Part shown: positions 6,753 to 13,787 of the stretch, in pieces
How positions within the stretch are numbered: the stretch's first letter is position 1
Layout of the letters: every line of letters starts with the position of its first letter
Assembly: GCA_002343325.1 (NCBI GenBank)
Contig: DDSG01000025.1
Span: 1 to 25,627, forward strand
Origin: Phycisphaerales bacterium UBA2396
Lineage (GTDB): Bacteria; Planctomycetota; Phycisphaerae; Phycisphaerales; UBA1924
Length of the DNA: 25,627 nt
Direction: 5' to 3'
Notes under the pieces: model-generated
What the model was told of the DNA's origin: nothing
Database searches by the model: none
What the model saw: only the letters and a program-made list of their open reading frames with translations
Position numbers and translations under genes: made by a program

Positions 6753-7364
6753 TCAGCTCTCGCCCGATGCATCACGAACCGCAGCCGCCGAGCGCCCCGG
6801 GACAGTCCGGGAGCCGGCGGTTGTTCCTATTCCGCCAAGCACCAGCACGGCCGAGATGCCCAGGATCCGGCTCGCGGTGGGATGGTCGGCCGTGAACAAC
6901 GCTCGATCGCGGGCGGCGCGTTCGAGGTCCCCCTGTTTGGCCGCCTCCCAATAGGCGACGAGGTGGTCGTCCATCCGCGGGGCGAGGAAGAGCCCGTTGA
7001 ACACCGCGAGAGACGCCGCGATGCCGACGCACGCCCATCGCACCGCGAGCCACGCCCCGTGAACGCGCCCCAGGCGGGTCACGATCGCGAGAGTGATCAC
7101 AGCGAGCGCCGCCGCCAGCAGCGAGGCGCGGTCGGCGATCATGAACGCCGGGCGGCCGATGTGTCCACCGGCGATCATCCAGTGATCGGGCACAGCCCCC
7201 GGGAAGTCGGGCAGGCTCGGTTGGAGCGACTTCATCGCCGGGAACGCGATCGCCGCGGCCAGCCCCGCCCCGGCCAGTGCGGCCAGCCACATCGCCAACG
7301 CCATCGCGTGCATCGCCTCGGACCAGCGCACCGCCGCGGGAGTCGTGTCGAATCGCGTGCCCAT
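6753..7364 (-). CDS. Four-helix membrane protein, unknown function
   Basis: A 203-residue integral membrane protein. Hydrophobic segments appear at about residues 19-40 (ALAMWLAALAGAGLAAAIAF), 75-97 (SLLAAALAVITLAIV), 105-125 (LAVRWACVGIAASLAVFNGLFL) and 165-180 (ILGISAVLVLGGIG). The loop after helix 1 holds HWMIAGGHIGRP, and the helix 3-4 loop is long and charged, with APRMDDHLVAYWEAAKQGD. The layout resembles DUF4149-type proteins, but I would not assign it. ATG at 7364 is preferred over a TTG at 7409 that lies outside the homologous-looking part; TAGGAT ends 7 nt upstream of the ATG on the minus strand, so the message may be leaderless. Convergent with the small coiled-coil gene (17-bp gap). 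Confidence 0.75.
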   Translation of the reverse strand: MGTRFDTTPAAVRWSEAMHAMALAMWLAALAGAGLAAAIAFPAMKSLQPSLPDFPGAVPDHWMIAGGHIGRPAFMIADRASLLAAALAVITLAIVTRLGRVHGAWLAVRWACVGIAASLAVFNGLFLAPRMDDHLVAYWEAAKQGDLERAARDRALFTADHPTASRILGISAVLVLGGIGTTAGSRTVPGRSAAAVRDASGES

Positions 7365-7371
7365 GCGGACG

Positions 7372-7377
7372 ATCCTA
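7372..7377 (-). promoter_or_regulatory. Putative -10 element of the membrane-protein gene, leaderless
   Basis: On the minus strand TAGGAT lies 7 nt upstream of the ATG at 7364. There is no Shine-Dalgarno between them and no obvious -35. The whole divergent gap is only about 37 bp if the opposite gene begins at 7402. Confidence 0.35.
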
Positions 7378-7401
7378 GCCGGCGCTCGCCTACAACTCCG
7401 C

Positions 7402-8190
7402 GTGCTCAACCGTCTCCACCTTGCTCAGGCCGGGCTTTGCTTCCGTGAGGGTGGCGTCCCCGATACCCGCACGCTCATCGGCTGGGTCTCGACCCTCCGG
7501 GCTGGCCCGATCCCCGTGACGGGCCTGGCCCTTGACGCCACGCAGGCCGGGCAGAGACCCCGCGAGCTCGATCGCTCCGCGCGGCGCGATCTGGCGGCAA
7601 CGCTCCGCCGTGCGGGCCTGCATTCAGGCGGCATCGACCTTTTTATTCCCGCCGAGCACTACGCCAGCCCCACCCATGCCGACCGGGCGATGGCCGCGAT
7701 GGTGGCCGCGATCGATCTGGCCCGCGAGCTCGCCACCCTCACCGAGGCGCCCGAGGCCATCGTCTGCACCGAGTTCCCGCCCGCCATCGACAGTGGTGGG
7801 GGGGCCGATGCTCGGCCCGGCGATCTACTCGGCACGCTGCTGGGCTCCATCCGCGAGCATGCCCAGATCGCCGATGTACGCCTTGCCGACACCGCGCCGG
7901 GCGCCGCGCGTCCGGAGATCCTGCGGGCGGTGGACGTCGCTCGATGCGTGCTCGCCGGCAAGGACCCCGCCGCGGAGCTGACCAGCCGGTCGGTTCTTCG
8001 GCTCTCCGACGCGGCCGCGGGTCAGCGGGTGCCACTGGGTCGAGGCCAGTCGGATACGCGAGCGATCGCCGGTGCCTGGGCCGTCATGGGCGGGGATCGT
8101 GCGCCCATTCTCGACCTTCGGGGGCTGATCGACGCAAGGAGCGCGGTCGCGGAGGCCTTGTCGGCCTGGGGCCTTGCGGTCGCGATGTAG
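7402..8190 (+). CDS. TIM-barrel sugar-phosphate isomerase/epimerase-like protein
   Basis: A 262-residue protein of the xylose-isomerase-like TIM-barrel superfamily. The segments TGLALDATQAG, RRDLAATLRRAGL followed by DLFIPAEHYASPTHADRAMAAM and VAAIDLARELA reproduce the beta-alpha pattern of this family (a sugar or inositol isomerase/epimerase fold with a metal site). The usual metal-binding Glu/His set is hard to place: E in CTEFP is a candidate, but later strands hold few Glu/His, so this may be a non-catalytic or diverged member. Start is uncertain. GTG at 7402 is preferred because codons 7366-7401 use rare CTA and CAA and lie over the divergent promoter; ATG at 7363 is the alternative and would overlap the start codon of the opposite gene. 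A weak -10-like TACAAC ends 5 nt before 7402. Confidence 0.62.
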   Translation: MLNRLHLAQAGLCFREGGVPDTRTLIGWVSTLRAGPIPVTGLALDATQAGQRPRELDRSARRDLAATLRRAGLHSGGIDLFIPAEHYASPTHADRAMAAMVAAIDLARELATLTEAPEAIVCTEFPPAIDSGGGADARPGDLLGTLLGSIREHAQIADVRLADTAPGAARPEILRAVDVARCVLAGKDPAAELTSRSVLRLSDAAAGQRVPLGRGQSDTRAIAGAWAVMGGDRAPILDLRGLIDARSAVAEALSAWGLAVAM

Positions 8191-8193
8191 GCG

Positions 8194-8242
8194 GAACCCC
8201 GGCCTGTGCGCATTGTGGGAAGCCTGACAATTCCCGGGGTTC
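8194..8242. repeat. Nested inverted repeat between two genes
   Basis: Outer arms GAACCCCGG (8194-8202) and CCGGGGTTC (8234-8242) are a perfect 9-bp inverted repeat; within the loop ATTGT (8212-8216) and ACAAT (8227-8231) form a second 5-bp stem. It starts 4 nt after the stop of the TIM-barrel gene and lies 59 bp upstream of the next -10. There is no U-tract, so it is either a Rho-linked 3' end structure or an unrecognised RNA/DNA element. Confidence 0.45.
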
Positions 8243-8300
8243 TCGGGGCCGCCAGCGCCAAAGCGAGCTCATTCTCAGCGGGGCGGGGCCACGGATCGTC

Positions 8301-8306
8301 TATGAT
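8301..8306 (+). promoter_or_regulatory. -10 element TATGAT, leaderless start
   Basis: TATGAT (five of six matches to TATAAT) ends 8 nt before the ATG at 8315. Transcription would start at or within 1-2 nt of the start codon; there is no Shine-Dalgarno in between. A -35 at the proper spacing is not recognisable. Confidence 0.5.
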
Positions 8307-8314
8307 TCTCGCGT

Positions 8315-9064
8315 ATGACCGACAGCTCCCGTGCGCTGGCCAACGACGCCTATGTGAACATGAAGCTTCAGGTGAAGATGGAGCTGCCGCGCACGCGTGA
8401 GACCGTCCTCGACTTCTTCGAGCGCATGCGGCGGACCAATCCCGACCTGAGCGCCTTCCGCAAGGCCCGCGAGGAGTACTCGCTCGAATCACCCCCCGGC
8501 CCCGAGAGCCGCTGGATCGCGGTTCGATCCAACTCCGTGCGCTCGGGCATGGTCAACCCGGCCTCGTTCGAGGACGCGTACTCGCTCCACGCCGAGGTCT
8601 TGGAGACCGCGCCCGCGTTTCTGAGCATCCCCCCGCTCGACGTTGAGTATGTCGAGCTGCTCTTTGGGTTTGACATCCTCGCCGGCGGGCAGCACGACGG
8701 GATCGTCTTCGAAGCCTTGTGCGCCGGGAGCCCGCTCGCCGGCCTGGGCGGCATCCCGGGAGCGACGCCCGTGGACTTTCAGCCGCTCGTCGGGCTCAGC
8801 CTCCGCAGCACGCAAGGCGAAGAGGTGCAGGCCCACTTTGAGATCAAGACCCATCCCCACAGCGGCCGCCGCGAGAGCGAAAGCACGCCCCAGCCCATCT
8901 GCATGTACCTGACGCTCCGGCGGTTCGGAACGCTCTCGGACATCCGCGAGCTGCCCCGCATCCTCCGCGATCTGGCCGTGCACGGCGAGGGGCTGCTTGA
9001 GTCTCGGCTCATCCCCCACGTGCTGATCCCGATCCGCCAGGCGGCCGGGATGGGGCATAGCTGA
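8315..9064 (+). CDS. Conserved-looking hypothetical protein
   Basis: A 249-residue soluble protein without signal peptide or membrane segment. I do not recognise the family. It alternates short helices and strands: an early helical part with TVLDFFERMRRTNPDLSAF, a central segment VEYVELLFGFDILAGGQHDGIVFEAL, and a C-terminal helical part with DIRELPRILRDLAVHGEGLLESRL. The region IAVRSNSVRSGMVNPASFEDAYSLHAEVLETAP looks like a strand-helix unit. Low Cys content and balanced charge suggest a cytoplasmic protein. Codon use is typical of the window and a good -10 lies just upstream, so it is expressed as its own unit. It may be restricted to Planctomycetota, but this cannot be shown from the sequence alone. 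Confidence 0.72.
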   Translation: MTDSSRALANDAYVNMKLQVKMELPRTRETVLDFFERMRRTNPDLSAFRKAREEYSLESPPGPESRWIAVRSNSVRSGMVNPASFEDAYSLHAEVLETAPAFLSIPPLDVEYVELLFGFDILAGGQHDGIVFEALCAGSPLAGLGGIPGATPVDFQPLVGLSLRSTQGEEVQAHFEIKTHPHSGRRESESTPQPICMYLTLRRFGTLSDIRELPRILRDLAVHGEGLLESRLIPHVLIPIRQAAGMGHS

Positions 9065-9075
9065 CCCCCGCCGCG

Positions 9076-9081
9076 TATTCT
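9076..9081 (+). promoter_or_regulatory. Putative -10 element upstream of the SHOCT-like gene
   Basis: TATTCT lies 12 bp after the stop of the preceding gene. The expected start of transcription is near 9088, giving a leader of about 47 nt that contains the Shine-Dalgarno AGGAAG (9122-9127). No clear -35. Confidence 0.35.
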
Positions 9082-9134
9082 TGCGTCTGGCGGGTGGGCC
9101 TCGATCATCCAGCGACGAAGCAGGAAGCGCCAGC

Positions 9135-9563
9135 GTGTTGGATCGTCCGCTACAGCCCGAGAGTCCGGAAGAAACGCCCGCGGAAACCCCCGCCTCGGAC
9201 GATGGCGCACAGGGCGTGGTGTTGTCCGACGGCTCGCCCCTGCCGGTCGCGCCCTCGGGCACGGGGCGCGTGCCGGCCGATCGACAGGCGCTCGTCGGCG
9301 AGATGTGGATCTGGATCGGGATCCTGATTGTGGTCGCGGTGCTGGGTGGGTTGTTGGTGATGCGATACCGCCGAAGCCTCTTTGGGGCTGAGGAATCGCT
9401 GTCCGACGGGACCGAAGGGCTGATGCGGTCGCTGCGAGCGATGCGCGATCGCGGCGAAATCTCTCAGGAAGAGTTCGACGCAACCAAACGCCGGATGGTC
9501 GAACGCATCAGAAAGAGTGCGCCCGCGGGCGGTCGTGGCGGCGGTCGGCGCGAGAAGGACTGA
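9135..9563 (+). CDS. Single-pass membrane protein with SHOCT-like C-terminal motif
   Basis: A 142-residue protein starting at GTG 9135, with AGGAAG 7 nt upstream. Residues 1-56 are a Pro/Glu/Ser-rich, probably disordered tail; residues 57-75 (MWIWIGILIVVAVLGGLLV) are one membrane helix followed by positively charged RYRRS, so the C-terminus should be cytoplasmic. Residues about 95-130 hold LRAMRDRGEISQEEFDATKRRM, which matches the SHOCT pattern (Leu-x-x-Leu-x-x-x-Gly-x-Ile-x-x-x-Glu-Phe-x-x-x-Lys), a short helical hairpin attached to many otherwise unrelated membrane proteins. The C-terminus is a Gly/Arg-rich tail. Function unknown. A start at Met57 (9303) is possible if the Pro-rich tail is not translated. 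Confidence 0.68.
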   Translation: MLDRPLQPESPEETPAETPASDDGAQGVVLSDGSPLPVAPSGTGRVPADRQALVGEMWIWIGILIVVAVLGGLLVMRYRRSLFGAEESLSDGTEGLMRSLRAMRDRGEISQEEFDATKRRMVERIRKSAPAGGRGGGRREKD

Positions 9564-9743
9564 GTCGGGGGCGGTGCGAGTTCTCGGACGCGGGAACGCC
9601 GAGGTGTCGCCGCGCGGGGATAATGGGATCATCGGAGATCGGTCCGGGTCATCGAGGGCGCAGGGATTGCAGCCCACGCCCCGGGTCGCCGATAGAAAGT
9701 GACGGACCTCGCATGGGGTGCGTCTACGGAGGAACTGAGCCGC

Positions 9744-11081
9744 ATGGCCAAGAATCGCAACGACGGCAACGACACCCCCGGCACTCCTCCTTCCGGTGGG
9801 TCCGGTCGGGACGATGCGGGGAGTTTCAAGGGCAGGCGTGTGACCACCTGCTCGTTCTGCGGCAAGACCAGCCGCGAAGTGGGCCCCATGGTGGAGGGGC
9901 CCAACGAGGTCTACATCTGCAATAACTGCACGGACCTGTGCCAGAACATTTTCAAGCAGGAGCGGCGTCGGGTCAGCCCGGTGACCAGCGCCCTGCGGGA
10001 CATTCCCAGCCCGCGCTCGATCAAGGAGTTCCTCGATCAGTACGTGATCGGGCAGGACAACGTCAAGCGGGCGATGTCCGTCGCGGTGCACAACCACTAC
10101 AAGCGGTTGCAGCACATCGAGACGGCCGAGCCCGGCGGCGTCGAGATCGACAAGAGCAACATCCTGATGATCGGTTCGACGGGGTCGGGCAAGACCCTGA
10201 TGGCGCGCACGCTCGCGAGGATGCTCAAGGTGCCCTTCGCCATCGGCGACGCCACCACGCTCACCGAGGCGGGTTATGTCGGCGAGGACGTCGAGAACCT
10301 GCTGCTCCGACTGCTTCAGGCCGCCGATTTTGACGTCGAGGCAGCGCAGCGCGGCATCATCTACGTCGACGAGATCGACAAGATTGGCAAGACCAGCGGC
10401 AACGTCAGCATCACGCGCGACGTGAGCGGCGAGGGTGTGCAGCAGAGCCTGCTCAAGATGCTCGAAGGCACGACCAGCAACGTCCCGCCGCAGGGCGGCC
10501 GCAAGCACCCCGAGCAGCAGTACATCCAGATCGACACGACGAACATTCTGTTCATCTGCGGCGGCGCGTTCGTGGGGATCGACGAGATCATCCGGCGTCG
10601 CCTGGGGCGGACGAAGATCGGCTTCGTGCAGGGCGCCCGCGAATCGATCACCGAGCGTGACGAGTCGTGGGTGCTCCAGCAGGTGAGCCCCGAGGACCTG
10701 ATCGAGTTCGGGATGATCCCCGAGTTCGTCGGGCGTCTGCCCGTGGTCGCGGCGCTCGAGCCGCTGTCGGTCGACGCGCTGGTCAACATCCTGACCGAGC
10801 CGCGCAACGCGCTGGTGCGTCAGTATCAGCACCTCTTCTCGCTCGAGGGCGCGAAGCTGACGTTCACGCAGGACGCGCTGCTCGCCATCGCGGAGAAGGC
10901 CGCCGCCCGCAAGACCGGCGCCCGTGCCCTTCGCGCGGTGATGGAAGAGGTGATGATCGGGCCGATGTACGAGCTGCCCGACATGGACAACACGAACGCG
11001 GAGTACGTGATCGACCGTGCCGCGGTCAACGGGAAGCCCTCGCTGGCCGCGCTGCGTTCGTCGCGGAAGGAAACCGCGTAA
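9744..11081 (+). CDS. clpX: ATP-dependent Clp protease ATP-binding subunit ClpX
   Basis: A 445-residue AAA+ unfoldase that feeds substrates to ClpP. N-terminal C4 zinc-binding domain: CSFC (C36, C39) and CNNC (C59, C62). Walker A GSTGSGKT (144-151), pore-loop segment GYVGEDVEN, Walker B IIYVDEIDKIG, the IGF loop that docks on ClpP (in RTKIGFVQG), arginine-finger region PEFVGRLPV, and sensor-2 GARALRAVMEEVM. Length and order are those of the family (E. coli 424). The N-terminus before the zinc domain is a 30-residue Gly/Asn/Asp-rich tail, longer than usual. Start at ATG 9744 with GGAGG (9728-9732) 11 nt upstream; the in-frame upstream codons from 9699 add non-homologous sequence. No clpP or tig neighbours, so clpX is transcribed alone, with its own terminator. 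All catalytic motifs are intact. Confidence 0.97.
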   Translation: MAKNRNDGNDTPGTPPSGGSGRDDAGSFKGRRVTTCSFCGKTSREVGPMVEGPNEVYICNNCTDLCQNIFKQERRRVSPVTSALRDIPSPRSIKEFLDQYVIGQDNVKRAMSVAVHNHYKRLQHIETAEPGGVEIDKSNILMIGSTGSGKTLMARTLARMLKVPFAIGDATTLTEAGYVGEDVENLLLRLLQAADFDVEAAQRGIIYVDEIDKIGKTSGNVSITRDVSGEGVQQSLLKMLEGTTSNVPPQGGRKHPEQQYIQIDTTNILFICGGAFVGIDEIIRRRLGRTKIGFVQGARESITERDESWVLQQVSPEDLIEFGMIPEFVGRLPVVAALEPLSVDALVNILTEPRNALVRQYQHLFSLEGAKLTFTQDALLAIAEKAAARKTGARALRAVMEEVMIGPMYELPDMDNTNAEYVIDRAAVNGKPSLAALRSSRKETA

Positions 11082-11105
11082 GGCCGAGCATCATGCCTTT
11101 CGACC

Positions 11106-11139
11106 AGACGCCCGGCCCCGTGGTCGGGCGTCTTTCATT
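11106..11139 (+). terminator. Rho-independent terminator of clpX
   Basis: A 12-bp stem AGACGCCCGGCC / GGTCGGGCGTCT (one G-T pair) with loop CCGT (11106-11133), followed by TTTCATT, starts 24 nt after the clpX stop. It also separates clpX from the convergent scpA gene. Confidence 0.85.
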
Positions 11140-11178
11140 GGAGGCGAGTCCAAACCGATCGGGCTTTGCCGGCGTGGT

Positions 11179-12030
11179 TCACGCCGAGGGGGCGGCGGGA
11201 GACGCGGACTCGGTCGAGTCGGCGGCCTCGGGGGGCTGAAGCCCGAGTGAGATCGTGCCGTCGATCGCGTCCTGAGTGACCGCGACCTTGCGATCGCGCA
11301 CAAGGACGAGCAAGGCGAGAAACAGGCCGACCATCTGCGAGCGGGTCCGTCCGCGGAAGATCGAGACGAACTCGACGCGGGCGGGGGTGGGCGTGGATGC
11401 GGCGGACTGGCGAAGCACACCCAGAATGTCTTCGGCGTGCATCTCGATGGGCGTGTCGTCGTAGGTGACGGTGTGGTCGCCCAGCCGGTCGAAGTTGACC
11501 GTCTCCATCACCTTGCGGAAGGCTTCGACCAGGTCGATCAGCTCGAAGTCCTCGAGGTCGAGGTCCGCGGCCTGTTCGGCGATCGCGGCCTGAAGCCGGG
11601 CGACCTGAGGATCGGTGCTGTTCGGGGTGACCGGGGCGTTGGGGAAGCGTGATCGCCACTGGTCGAATCGGTCTTCGAGCGCGTCGGCGGCGTCCCGGTA
11701 GGCCTTGTACGCGAGCAACTGGCGGACCAGATCAGCCCGAGGGTCTTCCGGGGCCTGCTGGTCACCCGGGGTGTCGGTCGCCTGGGGGGGGGCCGCGGGG
11801 GAGATCATCCGCGACTTAATTTCCGTCAACGTGGCGGCCATCACAAGGAACTCGCCGGCGACATCGATGTCTACACGGTCGATATGGCGGAGGAAGTCCA
11901 TGTACTGATCGGCGACGACCGCGACGGGGATGTTGTGGATGTCGACCTCGGCCTTGCGGATGAGGTAGAGCAGCAGGTCCAGCGGACCTTCGAAGGCGTC
12001 GAGACGGACCTTGTAGTCTTCGGTGAGCAT
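11179..12030 (-). CDS. scpA: Segregation and condensation protein A
   Basis: A 283-residue kleisin subunit of the SMC-ScpAB condensin complex. The N-terminal signature is clear: DAFEGPLDLLLYLIRKAEVDI followed by IPVAVVADQYMDFL and the AGEFLVMAATLTEIKSRMI helix that contacts the SMC neck. The middle (about 90-150) has variable Pro/Asp-rich sequence with LLAYKAYRDAADALE, and the C-terminal winged helix holds FVSIFRGRTRSQMVGLFLALLVLVRDRKVAVTQ, which binds the SMC head. Length fits the family (about 240-280). scpB, often adjacent, is not in the window. ATG at 12030 has GGGAGAG about 12 nt upstream, and a TATGCT (12062-12057, minus strand) is a likely -10 that touches the divergent kdsD -10. Confidence 0.93.
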   Translation of the reverse strand: MLTEDYKVRLDAFEGPLDLLLYLIRKAEVDIHNIPVAVVADQYMDFLRHIDRVDIDVAGEFLVMAATLTEIKSRMISPAAPPQATDTPGDQQAPEDPRADLVRQLLAYKAYRDAADALEDRFDQWRSRFPNAPVTPNSTDPQVARLQAAIAEQAADLDLEDFELIDLVEAFRKVMETVNFDRLGDHTVTYDDTPIEMHAEDILGVLRQSAASTPTPARVEFVSIFRGRTRSQMVGLFLALLVLVRDRKVAVTQDAIDGTISLGLQPPEAADSTESASPAAPSA

Positions 12031-12056
12031 GGCGGGTCGGGTCTCTCCCGGGGTTC

Positions 12057-12066
12057 AGCATACGCT
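12057..12066. promoter_or_regulatory. Overlapping divergent -10 elements of scpA and kdsD
   Basis: On the minus strand TATGCT (12062-12057) points to scpA; on the plus strand TACGCT (12061-12066) points to kdsD and ends 6 nt before its ATG. The hexamers share two base pairs, so RNA polymerase probably cannot occupy both at once. kdsD would be leaderless, scpA would have a leader of about 20 nt with a Shine-Dalgarno. Confidence 0.4.
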
Positions 12067-12072
12067 TGGACG

Positions 12073-13107
12073 ATGCCCGAGCCCACGGAAATCCTCTCCG
12101 AAGCGACGTTCGCCCGCCAGGTGCTTCGCACCGAAGCCGAGGCATTGTCTGAACTTGCGGCCAACCTTCCGGAGGGGTTCGACCGAGCGGTCGGCCTGAT
12201 TGTCTCGTGCGCCGACGCGGGCGGCACGGTTCTGGTCTCCGGGCTGGGCAAGAGCGGGCTTGTGGGGGCGAAGCTTTCGGCGACGCTGGCGAGTCTGGGC
12301 ATCCCCTCGCACCCGGTCCACCCGACCGAGGCAGCCCACGGCGATCTGGGGCGGTTCCGCACTGTCGACACGGTGGTCTGCATCTCGTACTCGGGTGAGA
12401 CGGATGAACTGGCGGCGTTGGCGGCGTCCCTGAAACAGGATGGGCTGCCGATCATTTCGATCACCGGTGGCGCACCGGACGGCCGCGGGCACGCGCCCTC
12501 GACCCTTGAGCGGCTGGCGACGGTGGCGCTCCGCATCGGACGCGTGGTCGAGGCGGGGGGGAATGAGTATGTCGCGCCCACGACTTCGACGACGCTGACG
12601 ATGGCGCTGGGAGATGCGTTGGCACTGGCCGCGGCTCGCCGGAGGGGATTCACCAAGGCGGACTTCGCGCGTCGGCATCCGGGCGGCGCGCTGGGCGGAC
12701 TGCTCAGGCCGGTGCGTGAGGTCCTGCGGTTTGAGGTCGGGCGGAATTGCCCGGTGGTTCCGGCGGACCGGACGGTGGACGCGGCGCTGCGGGAGGCGGC
12801 GCAGGTCGGGCGGCGTCCGGGGGCGCTGCTGGTGTCCGAGCCCGGGACCGGACGATTGGCCGGCCTGTTGACCGACGGGGACCTGCGTCGATTGGTGCTG
12901 CGTGACCGGGCCGAGCTTGATCGCGTGATCGGCGAGGTGATGACGCGTTCGCCGCGCACCCTGCCGGACTCTGCGGTGGTGCGAGATGCGGTCAACATGA
13001 TCCGCGAGTTTCGCCAGGACGAGATCCCTGTTGTTGATGATGCCGGGAGGCCTGTGGGGATTCTCGACGTGCAGGACCTGATCGCCATGCGGCTTGTCAG
13101 GGATTAA
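12073..13107 (+). CDS. kdsD: D-arabinose 5-phosphate isomerase (SIS plus CBS pair)
   Basis: A 344-residue enzyme that interconverts D-ribulose 5-phosphate and D-arabinose 5-phosphate, the first step towards Kdo of lipopolysaccharide. N-terminal SIS domain (about 38-185) with SGLGKSG (K60, matching the catalytic Lys of the family), HPTEAAHGDLG, and the phosphosugar-binding SYSGETDEL loop, followed by PTTSTTLTMALGDALA. A C-terminal pair of CBS domains (about 219-344) carries LLTDGDLRR and ILDVQDLIA. E. coli KdsD has 328 residues in the same order. ATG at 12073 is supported by the TACGCT -10 just upstream and by the family start; no Shine-Dalgarno is present. First gene of kdsD-kdsC-lptC, a gene order like that of proteobacterial LPS operons. 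Confidence 0.93.
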   Translation: MPEPTEILSEATFARQVLRTEAEALSELAANLPEGFDRAVGLIVSCADAGGTVLVSGLGKSGLVGAKLSATLASLGIPSHPVHPTEAAHGDLGRFRTVDTVVCISYSGETDELAALAASLKQDGLPIISITGGAPDGRGHAPSTLERLATVALRIGRVVEAGGNEYVAPTTSTTLTMALGDALALAAARRRGFTKADFARRHPGGALGGLLRPVREVLRFEVGRNCPVVPADRTVDAALREAAQVGRRPGALLVSEPGTGRLAGLLTDGDLRRLVLRDRAELDRVIGEVMTRSPRTLPDSAVVRDAVNMIREFRQDEIPVVDDAGRPVGILDVQDLIAMRLVRD

Positions 13108-13124
13108 CGAAAGGACGACGCCCG

Positions 13125-13736
13125 ATGCCATCCTTCAGCCACCCCCGTGTCGTGCAGTTGCTGGTTCTGGATGTCGACGGCGTGCTGACCGACGGGTCGA
13201 TCTGGGTCGGCCAGGACGGGTACGAGCTCAAGCGGTTCCATGTGCGTGACGGGCTGGGGATCAAGATCTGGCAGCGGCTGGGGTACGACGTCGCGGTGAT
13301 CTCGGGCCGATCGAGCCTCGCCGTCGAGCGTCGTATGGCCGAGCTGGGCGTCAAGCACCTCTACCAGGGCATCAAGGACAAGGTCGGATGCCTGTCGGAG
13401 CTCATCGATCGCTGCGGTGTGACGCTGGCGCAGGTCGCGTACATCGGGGACGATTGGCCGGACGCGGGCGTGCTGAAGCGTGTGGGGTATCCGATCGTCG
13501 TCGCGGACGCCGAGGAAGGGCTGAAGAGCCTGGGCGCGTTTGTGACAACGAGGCGTGGCGGCGAGGGGGCGGTGCGTGAGGCGATCGACCACCTGCTAAT
13601 GGGCAAGGGCAAGAGCGAGAAGGACCGCGAAGAGATGGGGACCGACGGCAGCGAGCGGGCGACCCCGAAGGCGGGTCTGGGCCCGGGCATGCTCAAGCGG
13701 GATCCGGACGCGATCTTTCCGGAGGAAGGGCGATAG
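13125..13736 (+). CDS. kdsC: 3-deoxy-D-manno-octulosonate 8-phosphate phosphatase
   Basis: A 203-residue HAD (C0 cap-less) phosphatase converting Kdo-8-phosphate to Kdo. Nucleophile motif LDVDGVLTDG (D16, D18), RFHVRDGLGIK, motif II VISGRSS, the KdsC-typical LYQGIKDK and motif IV YIGDDWPD (most relatives have GDDLxD). Family length is about 170-190; here a 35-residue charged C-terminal tail rich in Lys/Glu and Gly is added. AAGGAC (13111-13116) lies 8 nt before the ATG, and only 17 bp separate it from kdsD, so the two are co-transcribed. Confidence 0.93.
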   Translation: MPSFSHPRVVQLLVLDVDGVLTDGSIWVGQDGYELKRFHVRDGLGIKIWQRLGYDVAVISGRSSLAVERRMAELGVKHLYQGIKDKVGCLSELIDRCGVTLAQVAYIGDDWPDAGVLKRVGYPIVVADAEEGLKSLGAFVTTRRGGEGAVREAIDHLLMGKGKSEKDREEMGTDGSERATPKAGLGPGMLKRDPDAIFPEEGR

Positions 13737-13773
13737 ATCAGCGGTGCGCGGCGGTTCTCTGCCCGCAACGGGG

Positions 13774-13779
13774 TAGAAT
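13774..13779 (+). promoter_or_regulatory. -10 element TAGAAT of the LptC-like gene, leaderless
   Basis: TAGAAT ends 8 nt before the ATG at 13788 with no Shine-Dalgarno between. It suggests an internal promoter giving the large lptC-like gene its own leaderless message in addition to read-through from kdsD-kdsC. No -35 at good spacing. Confidence 0.45.
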
Positions 13780-13787
13780 CGGCCCAG

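Noticed and set aside
9150..10832. 560-codon open frame antisense to clpX
   Set aside because: It is a shadow of the clpX codons (Asp/His/Leu/Arg-rich, no domain); clpX itself is certain.
11871..13131. Two long minus-strand frames opposite kdsD
   Set aside because: kdsD motifs are unambiguous on the plus strand; the opposite frames have Arg/Ser/Pro bias and no domain.
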